DNA from: Mesomycoplasma molare
GTDB lineage: Bacteria > Bacillota_I > Bacilli_A > Mycoplasmatales > Metamycoplasmataceae
Assembly: GCF_024918955.1 (NCBI RefSeq)
Contig: NZ_CP103423.1
Coordinates: 496,001-560,000 of the forward strand
Length of the DNA: 64,000 nucleotides
Direction: 5' to 3'
Part shown: positions 22,508 through 36,030 of the stretch, piece by piece
How the letters are laid out: each line of letters starts with the position of its first letter
Position numbering within the stretch: the stretch's first letter is position 1
Program-made: the position numbers and the translations under genes
The notes under the pieces: generated by a model
The model's database searches: none
Seen by the model: the letters and a program-made list of their open reading frames with translations, nothing else
Told to the model about the DNA's origin: nothing

Positions 22508-23008
22508 CTATTTTTTATTATCTAAAATAATGCTTTTAATTTTTTCAAAACTTATTTGATCATGAACATTTTCATTATAAGAAAAATCTATAACTTTATT
22601 TTGATCGTTAATAACAATAAATCCTCTATCTAATAAAAAAATTTCATCAATCAAAAAACCATATTTTAATCCAAATTCTCTTCTTTTATAATCAGAATAA
22701 ATTTCTATATTAGGTAGCATATTAACAGATTTTCATTCAGCAATAGCGCTTGGTAAATCTAAAGAAATAGAAATAAATCTAACATCTTCAAACTCACTAG
22801 CTAGTTTGGAAATTTCTTTTGTTTGTTCATCACATACTCTAGTATTAAGAGAAGGAAAAACAGAAATTACAGTTAATTGATTAAATTTTTCTAATTTTAC
22901 ATCTTCAAACATTGTATTTGTTGCTGTAAATGAAATTTCTTCTCCTAATTTTAAAAAGTTTTCATTTTTTAATAAAGAATATTCCTTTTGTTTAAATTTA
23001 GTAATCAT
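22508..23008 (-). CDS. tpx: Thiol peroxidase (Tpx, atypical 2-Cys peroxiredoxin)
   Basis: Reduces peroxides using thioredoxin. The 166-residue frame includes one TGA-Trp (WKSVNMLPN). The peroxidatic Cys sits in SVFPSLNTRVCDEQT, matching the PS..T..C pattern of Tpx. I see no second Cys at the usual resolving position (the family has one about 34 residues later), so this protein appears to have a single Cys and may use an external thiol. Stands alone between two structured elements. Confidence 0.85.
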
Positions 23009-23055
23009 TTTTTACCTCTTTAATTAGTTTATTTATTAAACCTTTAAATTTTAAA

Positions 23056-23352
23056 CTACTTTTTTAAAAAATAAAATTTTAGCTTCGGAAGATGAGAAAT
23101 TGTAAAAAATCATATTTTTCACTTAATTTATTTTCAAAATAAGAAAAAAGTTTGAACTATTATTTTCTTTATTAGAAAAAATGAGTGTAAATCCTTTTTT
23201 TGAATTTTATCAATTATTTCTTCTTTTTCTATATTAATATATAATTCTACTTCAGTTAATTCATTAAAATTATAAATTTTTTTAATAACTCGTTTATTTT
23301 TATAAAATTAAAATTTTGAGTCTTTTCGTAATTTAAAAAGAAACTAATAAAA
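23056..23352 (-). pseudogene. Decayed C-terminal part of the phosphohexomutase-like gene
   Basis: No intact gene occupies this stretch. Read on the minus strand in changing frames it gives FISFFLNYEKTQNFNFIKIN, then a segment LLKKIYNFNELTEVELYINI (joined across a frame change), and lastly WFFTISHLPKLKFYFLKK before TAG at 23056-23058. The last piece matches the C-terminal phosphate-binding region of phosphohexomutases (FRPSGTEPKLKFYF) with PKLKFYF kept and the SGTE residues lost. It follows directly on the stop codon of the 23353-24384 frame, so it is best read as its frameshifted tail. Confidence 0.6.
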
Positions 23353-24384
23353 TTATTTTAATGATAGAAAAATCATAAAAATATTTTCTTTTTCAAAAAA
23401 TAAAGAAAGGTCATTTTTGAAAAATAAAATCATTTCTTTTTCAGAATAATTATTTTCTAATCTTTTTAAAACGGTTTCTAGATTAAAAACCATATCTAAC
23501 TCTGTATTTAATTTTATTTTATATTTTTTTAATTTTTTATTTAAAAAATGTGTTATTAAAAAAAATAATTCATAGTTATTTAGTTTTCTATATTTTTTCA
23601 TTTCTTTAACATAGAAAGTTACTTTTTCTTTTTCATCATCTAAATCTACTAAAAGATCTGGTTTTTTAAAAAACGAAAAATACACTAAATTTAATCATTT
23701 AAGTTTGAAAAAACTCATTTTAGAATATATAAATTTAAAATCTAGACGACCTATTAATTTTTCCTGAAATTTTTTAACATCAGAATTACTATTTAAAAAA
23801 CCTATAGATAACAGTTTTGTTTCTTTTTTTCAAAAATAAAACTCTTCTATCATTTTATTTATATATTCTTCTTCTATTTTTTTTCTTTTTACAATTGTGA
23901 ATGTTGATTGTTTATTAATATTATTTTCTATTTCTGTAAAAATTTTATTTAGAAAAATATTCTGTAATTTTGCAAAAACATCATTTTTTATAAAATTGAA
24001 ATTATGATCAAAAATAGAAAAATTAACTTCTTGTCGAAAATTATTCGTTGAAACATAAAAAGAATAATCAAATTTAATTTTTTTAGCAATAAAAGAAAAC
24101 AAAGAGAAAGAAATGTGTTCTTGTTGTTTAGTTAAAAATACTTTTATTTTATCCTCTTTGCTAAATGTATTTATAATTTGCTCAAGAAATTTTAAAGAAA
24201 ATTCATCACTATCAGAAGAAATAAAAATTTTTAATTCACTTTCTTTGTTTAAATCAATAAGAGAAAGTATAAGTTTTCTTATTTCTTTAAAATTTACAAT
24301 ATTGAAAAAAATAGTTTTTTTTATTCTAAAATAACTAGTTTGATTTATCGAAAAATCAAATATATTATTTTTTATTGGATCCAT
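23353..24384 (-). pseudogene. Degenerate alpha-D-phosphohexomutase-like protein (catalytic motifs lost)
   Basis: A 343-residue frame starting MDPIKNNIFDFS behind AAAGGA; the longer upstream extension runs through a tRNA gene and is not used. The layout follows phosphoglucomutase/phosphomannomutase: an N-terminal FDFS...RIKKTIFFNIVNFKEIRKLI segment where FGTxGxRG lies, ELKIFISSDSDEFSLKFLEQ (like VIGYDSR), FYVSTNNFRQEVNFSIFD where TASHNPxxYNGxK should be, TKLLSIGFLNSN where the TPLHGTG segment lies, and VDLDDEKEKVTFYV...KYRKLNNYEL where DPDADRLG...YRLLNGNEL should be. The catalytic Ser and metal Asp pattern are gone. The frame ends early and its tail persists frameshifted downstream. It is either a pseudogene or a non-catalytic remnant still translated. 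Confidence 0.65.
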
Positions 24385-24416
24385 TATTTTTCCTTTTTTT
24401 TGGCGAAATTTACATA

Positions 24417-24490
24417 TGGCGGAGGTTAAAGGAATCGAACCCTTACCAATGGGTTTGGAATCCATTGTACTGCCATTATACTAAACCTCC
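24417..24490 (-). tRNA. tRNA-Trp (CCA)
   Basis: Minus-strand cloverleaf: acceptor GGAGGTT/AACCTCC, D-stem GTAT/GTAC, anticodon stem ATGGA/CCCAT (one A-C mismatch next to the loop), loop TTCCAAA giving anticodon CCA, T-arm AAGGGTTCGATTCCTTT, discriminator G73 and encoded CCA. G73 fits Trp and not Gly. It reads UGG; a second tRNA-Trp for UGA must exist elsewhere. It lies about 110 bases after 23S rRNA. Confidence 0.85.
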
Positions 24491-24529
24491 ATTTACTTAT
24501 TTTTAATATAAAAAATAAAAAAACCCTTT

Positions 24530-24565
24530 TTAAGGGAGAATAGTTCTTTCAAAACTGAATAGCAA
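24530..24565 (-). repeat. 23S rRNA processing stem, 3' half (partner near 27625-27655)
   Basis: TAGTTCTTTCAAAACTGAATAGCAA here is nearly complementary, in the transcript, to TTGCTATTCAGTTTTCAAAG on the far side of 23S rRNA (about 27630). The pair would close a long stem around the 23S precursor, the usual RNase III substrate. Confidence 0.7.
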
Positions 24566-24604
24566 TTTATTACTCAATTAAATTAAATACCTAAGAATTT
24601 AGCT

Positions 24605-27503
<2,899 letters not shown>

Positions 27504-27624
27504 ACTTATTTATTAAGCCTATTGTTTTTGATTTGTATTTCTAAGGTATCTAATTTAATTCTAACTTTTTACAGTTAGACTCGGTTTTTGTATTGTAATG
27601 TCGTTGTTGAAATATTTAAAAAAA

Positions 27625-27700
27625 ATATTTGCTATTCAGTTTTCAAAGAACTATTTTGAAAGTTAAATCTTTCAAAACTAAGTGCAAAACTCTTTGGCTA
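27625..27700 (-). repeat. rRNA spacer: 5' half of the 23S stem and 3' half of the 16S stem
   Basis: The roughly 260-base spacer between 16S and 23S holds no tRNA. It contains TTGCTATTCAGTTTTCAAAG (pairs with the site at 24530-24565) and CTTTCAAAACTAAGTGCAAAA (about 27669-27690), whose complement TTTTGCACTTAGTTTTGAAAG lies on the upstream side of 16S at about 29318. These are the precursor stems. The two stems share the TTTCAAAACT core, so alternative pairings are possible. Confidence 0.7.
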
Positions 27701-27767
27701 AGCCCATAATATGAATTATTAAAAATTATAAAATGCCAAATTATAAAAAGATGTCTATGTACTCCGT

Positions 27768-29296
<1,529 letters not shown>

Positions 29297-29375
29297 TTTG
29301 TGTGTAATTATGGTTTTTGCACTTAGTTTTGAAAGATCTAAAATTCAATTTGCATAAATTCAAAATGCAACAATT

Positions 29376-29403
29376 ATTATACTATATTTTTTAGTAAAAA
29401 CAA
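29376..29403 (-). promoter_or_regulatory. rRNA promoter P1 (proximal)
   Basis: On the minus strand TTGTTT (29398-29403), 16-base spacer, TATAAT (29376-29381). The transcript would begin about 75 bases before mature 16S and include the 16S precursor stem. Confidence 0.65.
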
Positions 29404-29448
29404 AATATTTTTTATTTAGTATTGCATTTGCAAAAAGAATGCTTTATT

Positions 29449-29475
29449 AGTATACATCATTTTCACAAAAAACAA
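29449..29475 (-). promoter_or_regulatory. rRNA promoter P2 (distal, weaker)
   Basis: On the minus strand TTGTTT (29470-29475), 15-base spacer, TATACT (29449-29454). The sequence around its -35 region repeats that of P1: AAAAACAAAATATTTTTTAT occurs at both places, about 72 bases apart. Confidence 0.45.
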
Positions 29476-29504
29476 AATATTTTTTATTTTTATTTTTTTA
29501 ATAT

Positions 29505-31149
29505 CTAAATTTCTATCATTTCGAATCTATTAGGATTAGTTTTTATTGCCTCTGTAAGTTTATTTTTAAAAGAATTTGGATTATTATTTGTTTCAAAACC
29601 AAAATAATCATATTCATTTGAAGCTAGTAAACCAAAACCGTATCCATCATCTCCGGTATTTTGCATAAATAACGCTACCATATCTCCATTTTCATCATAA
29701 ACAACACTTCCAGAACCTCCGGAAATTAAATCATAAGATAATCCAAATTGTTTATTATCATATTGAATAAAAGTTCTAAAATTACCATATTTTATAAATC
29801 TTTGATCTTGATCACTCAATTGCATTTTTTCAATTCTATTTATAACATGTTCTCTATATCTTCTTCCAGAAAAACCTGCATGACTATCTAGAGGAAAACT
29901 TGATAAATATAATTGAACATAATTATTTGGTTCAATATATTTTGTTTTTTTACTTAATTTTAATGCTTTTAAATTTTTTCAATTTTCTAAATAATCAATT
30001 ATTAGTTTGTTATTTAATCTTTTTGCATTTTCTAAAATAGGAGCAATATCAATGATTGATATCGAAATATCAGCATGTCTACGTGCATCACTTTCTTTTG
30101 TTCCGTCTCTTTTTGTTTGGTCACTTGATTCTCAAAAGTTAAATACAAAATTATCTTTATTAACGTTAATAGATATTTCATTATCTGCGTTTCTAACTTT
30201 AGAATCATCAAAACTAGGAATTAAGAATTTTTTTAGAACTTGAGAATTACTTCAATTATTTTGAAGAATATCACTAACATGTCTATTTGTAATAAAGTAA
30301 TATCTTTGATCGCTATCATCATTAGGTTTAACTTTAGAAAGCATTGTAGAAGTACCTCCTCCTACAACAAATACTCTTTTTCTTATTTCATCAAAAGGTA
30401 GATTACTCTCAGAAGGTAAAATTATTTTTCCAGTATTATTTCTTAAAGGATTATTTATATCTTTAGAATAAAATTCGCCATTAGAAGAAAGTTTTGCACT
30501 TAAATCATCTTCATAAATTGGAGATGATAATGAAAAGTTTTCATCTTCACTATCTAAGGTTAAATAAGAAATGTCTATTATATGATTATATTTTGAAACA
30601 AAAATATTGTTAGAATTGATTTCGTTTGAATTATCAGTTAAATGCAAGTTTGAAGATAAATTAGGATCAATTCTTAAGTTAAAAACTAAATTATTATTTT
30701 GATCAATATAATAATTGAATTCTATTTTATTTGAAATAGAAAATTCTTTTTTTCAAATATCGCTTGGACTATTTTTATTAATTAATAATTCTTCTAGATC
30801 TATATTGATTCTAGAAGAGATTGAACTAGAATTAGATCAAGAATTTCTTGGAGTTTCTTTTAGATCTAGTGTAATACCTATTTTTTTATTGGTAAAAGGT
30901 TTTGATAAAAAATTATTAATATTTAATGTTAAAGTTGCTTCCTTTTTATTTTCATTAATTATAACCTCTTGATCTTGAATGAAAATTGGCATAATTTTAT
31001 TAACATATTTATATAAATTACTATTTTCTTTAAAATAAACATTTAAATCAGGAATCATTTCCAAGAATTTTGTAGGATTTAATTCTCTAGTTTCAAAATC
31101 TTTATAAAAATTAGCTCACCTAGGAAATTCTGTTGCAAAACTAGAATTT
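29505..31149 (-). pseudogene. 3' part of an IS-split DUF31/Mip-type serine protease lipoprotein gene (catalytic domain)
   Basis: Open frame from the IS boundary to TAA at 29505-29507, about 540 codons beyond the target duplication. It carries the DUF31 (Mycoplasma Ig protease-like) catalytic pattern: RYYFITNRHVSDIL with the His, HADISISII with the Asp, and SGGSGSVVYDENGDMVALFM with the Ser. It lacks its own start and signal because IS copy 2 separates it from the 5' part at 32521-34152, with which it is collinear. With the IS and one duplication removed, the two join in frame. Translation of this half alone would need a start inside the IS and would give an unexported protein. Confidence 0.9.
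31125..31149. repeat. Target duplication, left copy (IS copy 2)
   Basis: A 25-bp sequence repeated exactly at 32521-32545. It is an inverted repeat with 7-bp arms (AAATTCT / AGAATTT), extending to 9 bp in the uninterrupted gene (GGAAATTCT / AGAATTTCC on the minus strand). Confidence 0.88.
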
Positions 31150-32520
31150 CCCTGAATGCAAAATCAAGTGCACCACTATAATGTAAAATTAAAAAGTGGT
31201 TGCACTTGATTTTTTAAATAAAAAACAGCCCCCATAAAAATTTAAGACAACATACTTTTTATTGAAAGGATCATATGAATTATAATACAACAAAGCATTA
31301 TTCGCATTTAAATGCTGAAAAAGATTTTTAATAGAGAAATTGTTTTATAAAAATATTCAATTAGACAAATTGCTAATTTTCTTAATATCAATCATTCAAC
31401 AGTGTCAAGAGAATTAAAAAGAAATTCAAATTTTTACGGATTTTATGATCATTTAATAGCAAATGAAAAAGCTAAAATAAGACATAAACATAAAAGATTG
31501 TTTTTCTTTTCTCAAATGGATGATTATAAAGAATTTAGCAAACTTATTAAAGATAATTTTAACAAAGCAACATGCGGAATAAAAATGACTTACAACCTAA
31601 TAAAAGAAGGTGTTAAAAACATTAAAATCCCTTCACTAAGGACTGTTTTTAATTGGATTAACACAGGAAAATGAGTATTAACTAATAAAGATAGATTAAG
31701 AAAGCACTATACAAAAGGCGGAAAAAGAAAAAATAACGTTATTGAAAGACTTGTGCAGTCAAAGTATGTATTTCCTATTTGAGCTAGACCTAAACACATT
31801 GATTTAAGAGAAACATTTGGGCATTGAGAGGGTGATTTAGTTATAGGTAAAAATCCGCAGGCCATTCTAGTCTTTTAACTTTAGTTGAGAGAAAAAGCAG
31901 ATTAGGAATAATTGTAAAAGTTTCAAGTAAAAACCCTTTTACATTAATAAAGTGCTTTATGAAAGAATAAATACACTAGAATTACCTGTTGAAAGTATTA
32001 CTTTTGATAATGGAATTGAATTTAATGCGGTTGGAATATTAGCGAAAAAATTAGGAATTAAAATTTATAAAGCCGATAAATACGCTTCTTTTCAAAGAGG
32101 AACCAATGAAAATTTTAACGGAATTATAAGAAGGGTTTATAAAAAGGGACTGATTTTAATAAAGTCTATCGAGAAGAAATATTAAATCTTGAAAAAGAAT
32201 AAATTTTATGAATAGAGACATACTAGAAGGAAAATGCGCTTTTGACATATATGAAGAAGAAATAGAAAAATTAAACAAATATTAATTAAAACTATTAAGA
32301 ATTACAAGATTATTACAAGAAAATAATGAAAGGGTCGAAAAATTTCGCTCCATAATTTTTATTAACTTCATTAATAAAAAACCGCTTTACAAGCGGAATT
32401 AAAAGAAGGGGGATATCCCCCTTCCCCCTTAATAGTAAATAAGGGGTATAAAATATTGTAAATTGTAGTACAATGTTTTTATAATAAAAACTACTGGTGC
32501 ACTTCAATTTGCATTTTAGG
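31150..32520 (+). mobile_element. IS30-family insertion sequence (IS1630-like), copy 2, inside a protease gene
   Basis: A 1371-bp element with the same terminal repeats as the other copies (left CCCTGAATGC, right TTTTAGG), flanked by a 25-bp target duplication. It lies opposite in direction to the gene it interrupts. This copy has the least damaged transposase frame of the three, keeping the longer A-runs near 31420 and 32045. The flanking gene outside the IS is otherwise intact, so the insertion is recent. Confidence 0.93.
31275..32285 (+). pseudogene. IS30-family transposase, frameshifted (copy 2)
   Basis: The same protein fragments as in the other copies, in longer stretches: 31402-31860 in one frame (with TGA-Trp) covers the end of the HTH through GHWEGDLVIG before a shift in the A-run of GGTAAAAATCC; 31952-32185 covers ERINTLELPVESITFDNGIE through GTNENFNGIIRRVYKKG. 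Shared breaks near the start (DF then TAA), at the LIKCF/LYERIN junction and at the KKG/LILIK junction prevent a full protein. Confidence 0.88.
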
Positions 32521-32545
32521 AAATTCTGTTGCAAAACTAGAATTT
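32521..32545. repeat. Target duplication, right copy (IS copy 2)
   Basis: Exact repeat of 31125-31149. Host sequence beyond it continues CCCTG, and beyond the left copy it reads TAGG. Both happen to match the IS ends, so the insertion point is ambiguous by a few bases. Confidence 0.88.
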
Positions 32546-34152
32546 CCCTGTATTTCTTGTGTTAATTTACTTATTGAATCAGAAAAATATCTTTTTACAA
32601 TAGTTTCATTATTTTGGTTTTTTTCTAAAACAACATTTTTTGGGAAAGTTTCAAAATCAAATATTTCTTTAGGATTAGAAATATTTCCTTGTCTTGTTAA
32701 ATTTGTATTTACTAATTGTTTAGGTTTTATAAAAGTATAATTTTCTCTTGTTAGTTCAAATTCAAACTCGTTAAAACTTATATTTTTTAACTTATTTTTA
32801 ATAGAAGCGACTAAATAAACATTGTTTTTTTTAATATTATTAGGTAATTCAAAAACGAAACCTTTGTTTTCTGGATTATAAATTTTATTACTTATTTCTA
32901 TTATATTATTTAGATTATTTTTTGATGCAATAGATAAAACAAATTTATAATCTTCTAAATTACCTTCTATACTATTATCAAACTTTGCTAATATAAAGTT
33001 TGATTTGTTACTTTTATCTTTAACTAATTCTAAAGAAGAAAATTCTTCAATTTCTCTATCTTTTGTTCTAAAGTTTCTTTCTTTAGTCTCTATGTTAAGA
33101 TTATTGTCATTTAATTTTATTTCATCAATTATATAATTTGTTCCAACTTTTAAATCAGGCAACATTATTTCTATTAAATTTGTTTTAGAAACATAGTCAT
33201 TGTAAACTATTTCTCTAGTAATTTCGCTACCTTTTTCTTTTAAAATTATTTTAAAAGTTTTATTACTTTCATTTTTAAGATCATGATGACTAAAAGATAA
33301 AATTAATTTAGCACTAGTTTTTTCAATATCACTAATAACAATATTTTCAATTACAAAATTATCGTTTTCTATTATTTTTTCTTCTTTTATAGTAGATGTT
33401 GTGAATTTATAATCTAAAATTTTAGAATTAATAATTATTTTTTCTGTTTTTTTATCTAAGTATAAATCTACTATTTTTAATTCTTTAGCATCGCTTGACA
33501 ATAGAGAATCTAATTCAAATAAAGCGGTTTTATCATCTTTGATTAAAGATTTTATTTCAATTTCTTCTTTTGTTCTGACATTTTCTAATTTTAAAACTAT
33601 TAGTTCGTTTGTGAATTCATTTATATTAAATCTAAATAATAATTTTTTAATATCATCTCTTTTTTCTTCTAAAGAAAAATATTCAACTTTTAAAATTTCT
33701 TTTTTGATTTTAAAAGTTAAATCGTGATTTTTTAAAATTAAATTTTTTTCATTAATTTTTATTTCACTTAATAAATAAATAGTATTTACCTCTAATTCTT
33801 CAATAGAAAACTCTAAAATATTGTCATTTAATTTACTTTCTACTATAGAATTATTTAATACCTGTTTTTGAACGTTTTTTTCATTTTCTTTAATATAAAA
33901 AATGTCAATCAATTCTTTTTTTAATATTGAGTTGTTAGAATTTTTAATTTTTAATTTGAAATTGAAAGAATTATTATTTCCCTTTGCTATTTCTACTTTT
34001 TCTAAAATATATTCCTCTTTTTTTTCATCAGTTTTTGGTGCTAGATTGTTTTGAGAATCATCATTAATTTTAGTTGCACATGACAAAATTGAAATAGAAA
34101 AAACCGGTATTGATAAATGGGATAATATGTTTTTTAGTCTATATTTTTTCAT
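32521..34152 (-). pseudogene. 5' part of an IS-split DUF31/Mip-type protease lipoprotein gene (signal and repeat modules)
   Basis: Starts MKKYRLKNILSHLSIPVFSISILSC, a lipoprotein signal with lipobox Cys at residue 25 (an in-frame GTG 9 bases upstream is less likely). The 544 codons up to the IS hold repeated beta-rich modules of about 100-120 residues, recognisable by LEVNTIYLLSEIKINEKNL, DLKVGTNYIIDEIKLNDNNL and similar lines, resembling DUF1410-type modules of mycoplasma and ureaplasma surface proteins. The IS adds a short false tail (KMQIEVHQ) and a stop, so a truncated lipoprotein without protease domain could still be displayed. It begins 18 bases after pepF, in the same operon. Confidence 0.9.
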
Positions 34153-34170
34153 TATACTCACTTTAATGCT

Positions 34171-35997
34171 TTATTTTTTGAAAATTGTTTTACCTAAATT
34201 TTCATATAATTTTACTTTGTCTCTTAATAATTTAAAAGCTTTTTGTATTGTATCGGTATTTAAAAGATCTATGCCAGAATCTTTTAAAATTTCTAATGGT
34301 CAGTCTTTTGCGCCTGTGCTTAAAAAGTTTTGAATATATTTTTCTAGTTCATTAATCCCATTTTCTTTATATTTTTGGAAAAATATATTTGCAACTATAT
34401 AACCAACAGAATATTTATACACATAGAAATTATAGTAAAAATGAGGAACCATAACAGCATAAACATTGCTTTTTTGCCCTATTTTTTCTTTATTTTTCTT
34501 ATTAGTGTATTTTTGTAAAACAGATACATAAACCTTTTCAAAACTTTCAAATGTTTTCATAGGGATAGAATTATCAATATTTTTATATATTTCAAATTCA
34601 TAATTTGCTCATTGACACTGTTTTACTACTGTTGACATGAAATCTTGAATTGATTTTTCTAATAAATAAAATTTCATTTTTTTATCTTTAGTATTTGAAT
34701 ACATATAATCAAATAACATTAATTCATTAAAAATCGAAGCAATTTCTGCTAAAAATATTGGATAAGAAGCTAGTTCAAATGGTTGGTTACTATCAGAATA
34801 TCAAGAATGCATTGAATGACCTATTTCATGCGCCAAAGTAGCAACTGAATTTAATGTACCATCGAAATTCATTAATATATATTTTTTATCTACTGAATAA
34901 TGAGCGCCTATAGAATAAGCGCCTCCTCTTTTATTTTCGACATGAATATAATCTACTCATTTTTCTTCAATCGCTTCTTTTACTTTATTTAAATATTTTT
35001 CTCCTAAAGGAGTTATTGCTTTAAAAAGTAAATCTTGGGCTTCTTCAATTGAATATTTTTCTTTTACATCAACTAAAGATAAAGCGCTGTCTCAAGGTTT
35101 ATAATTCTTTTTATATTTTAATTTAAAGAATTTTTTTCTTAGATCTAAAAATTTATCATAAATATCTGCATTTGATTGAACATTAGAAAATAAAGTATTT
35201 AAAAAGTCAACAGGAATTTTATCTTCAAAAATTTCTTTTTCAACAAGAGAATTAAATTTTCTAGTTGAAGCTAAAACTGATTTATTTCTTAAATGTTGTT
35301 CTAATAAAGAACTGAAAGTTTGCTTATGAGCTAGATATCCATCTAAAAAATTTCTTTGAGCTTGCTTTCTAATATTTTCATCTTTATTTTTAAGTAATTT
35401 TAAATAGTTAGAAGTATTTAAAACAATATTTTTATTATTTTTATCAACAATATTTTTAAACTTAGTCTCTGAATCTCTCAAAATAGCAAAAGTTGAATAT
35501 AGAGAAACATCTCCTTTTTTAGTTTCTGAAATATAATTTTCTATTTTATCGTCCAATTTATGATGTTCTCTTTGTAAAATTGATTCAATTTCTTTTCAAT
35601 GATTTTTTAATCTTTTATCTGATTTTCATTGATTTATTTTTTCTATGTTGGCAAAAAAATCATTTTCTTCTGAACCAAGATTTTTTATAAAATCGTTGTA
35701 TTTAGTCATTAATAATGCAAAATTTTTAGAAGTTTCTACATCTATTAAATTTATGTTATTTTTATTTGATAAGTAATTATATATTTGATTAAAATATAAA
35801 TTAAAATCTTTTCTTAGATCGGCATATAAAATAAAGTTTTCTATATCTTGAAATCTTTTCGCTTTTTGAGAGATTACTTTTTGTGAATAAGCTTCAAAAT
35901 CATTTAATCATTCTTCAACAGTTTTATTTTTTAATATAAATTCTAAGTCAAATTTATATTTATCTGGAACTTCTTTATAATTTTTATATTGTTTCAT
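34171..35997 (-). CDS. pepF: Oligoendopeptidase F (M3 metallopeptidase)
   Basis: Cleaves short peptides, in mycoplasmas usually cytosolic and part of amino-acid supply. The 608-residue protein carries the zinc motif [15 protein letters not shown] (HExxH), the later EIASIFNEL with the third zinc ligand Glu, and the [15 protein letters not shown] region typical of PepF. No signal peptide. Length equals the family norm. It is followed after 18 bases by the split protease lipoprotein gene, and a diverged paralogue lies at 62810-64000. Confidence 0.95.
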
Positions 35998-36030
35998 TTT
36001 TTCCTTCTTTATCAACTTTATTAAAATAAA

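Noticed and set aside
24385-24465. Longer start for the phosphohexomutase-like gene
   Set aside because: The extension is translated tRNA-Trp sequence; an AGGA site supports the later ATG at 24384.
24417-24490. tRNA-Gly(TCC) as an alternative reading
   Set aside because: The stem pairs only if the loop is TTCCAAA (anticodon CCA), and the discriminator is G, fitting Trp.
29505-34152. MIB-MIP immunoglobulin capture pair
   Set aside because: The protease is of the MIP type, but no MIB-like gene is adjacent; the upstream gene is pepF.
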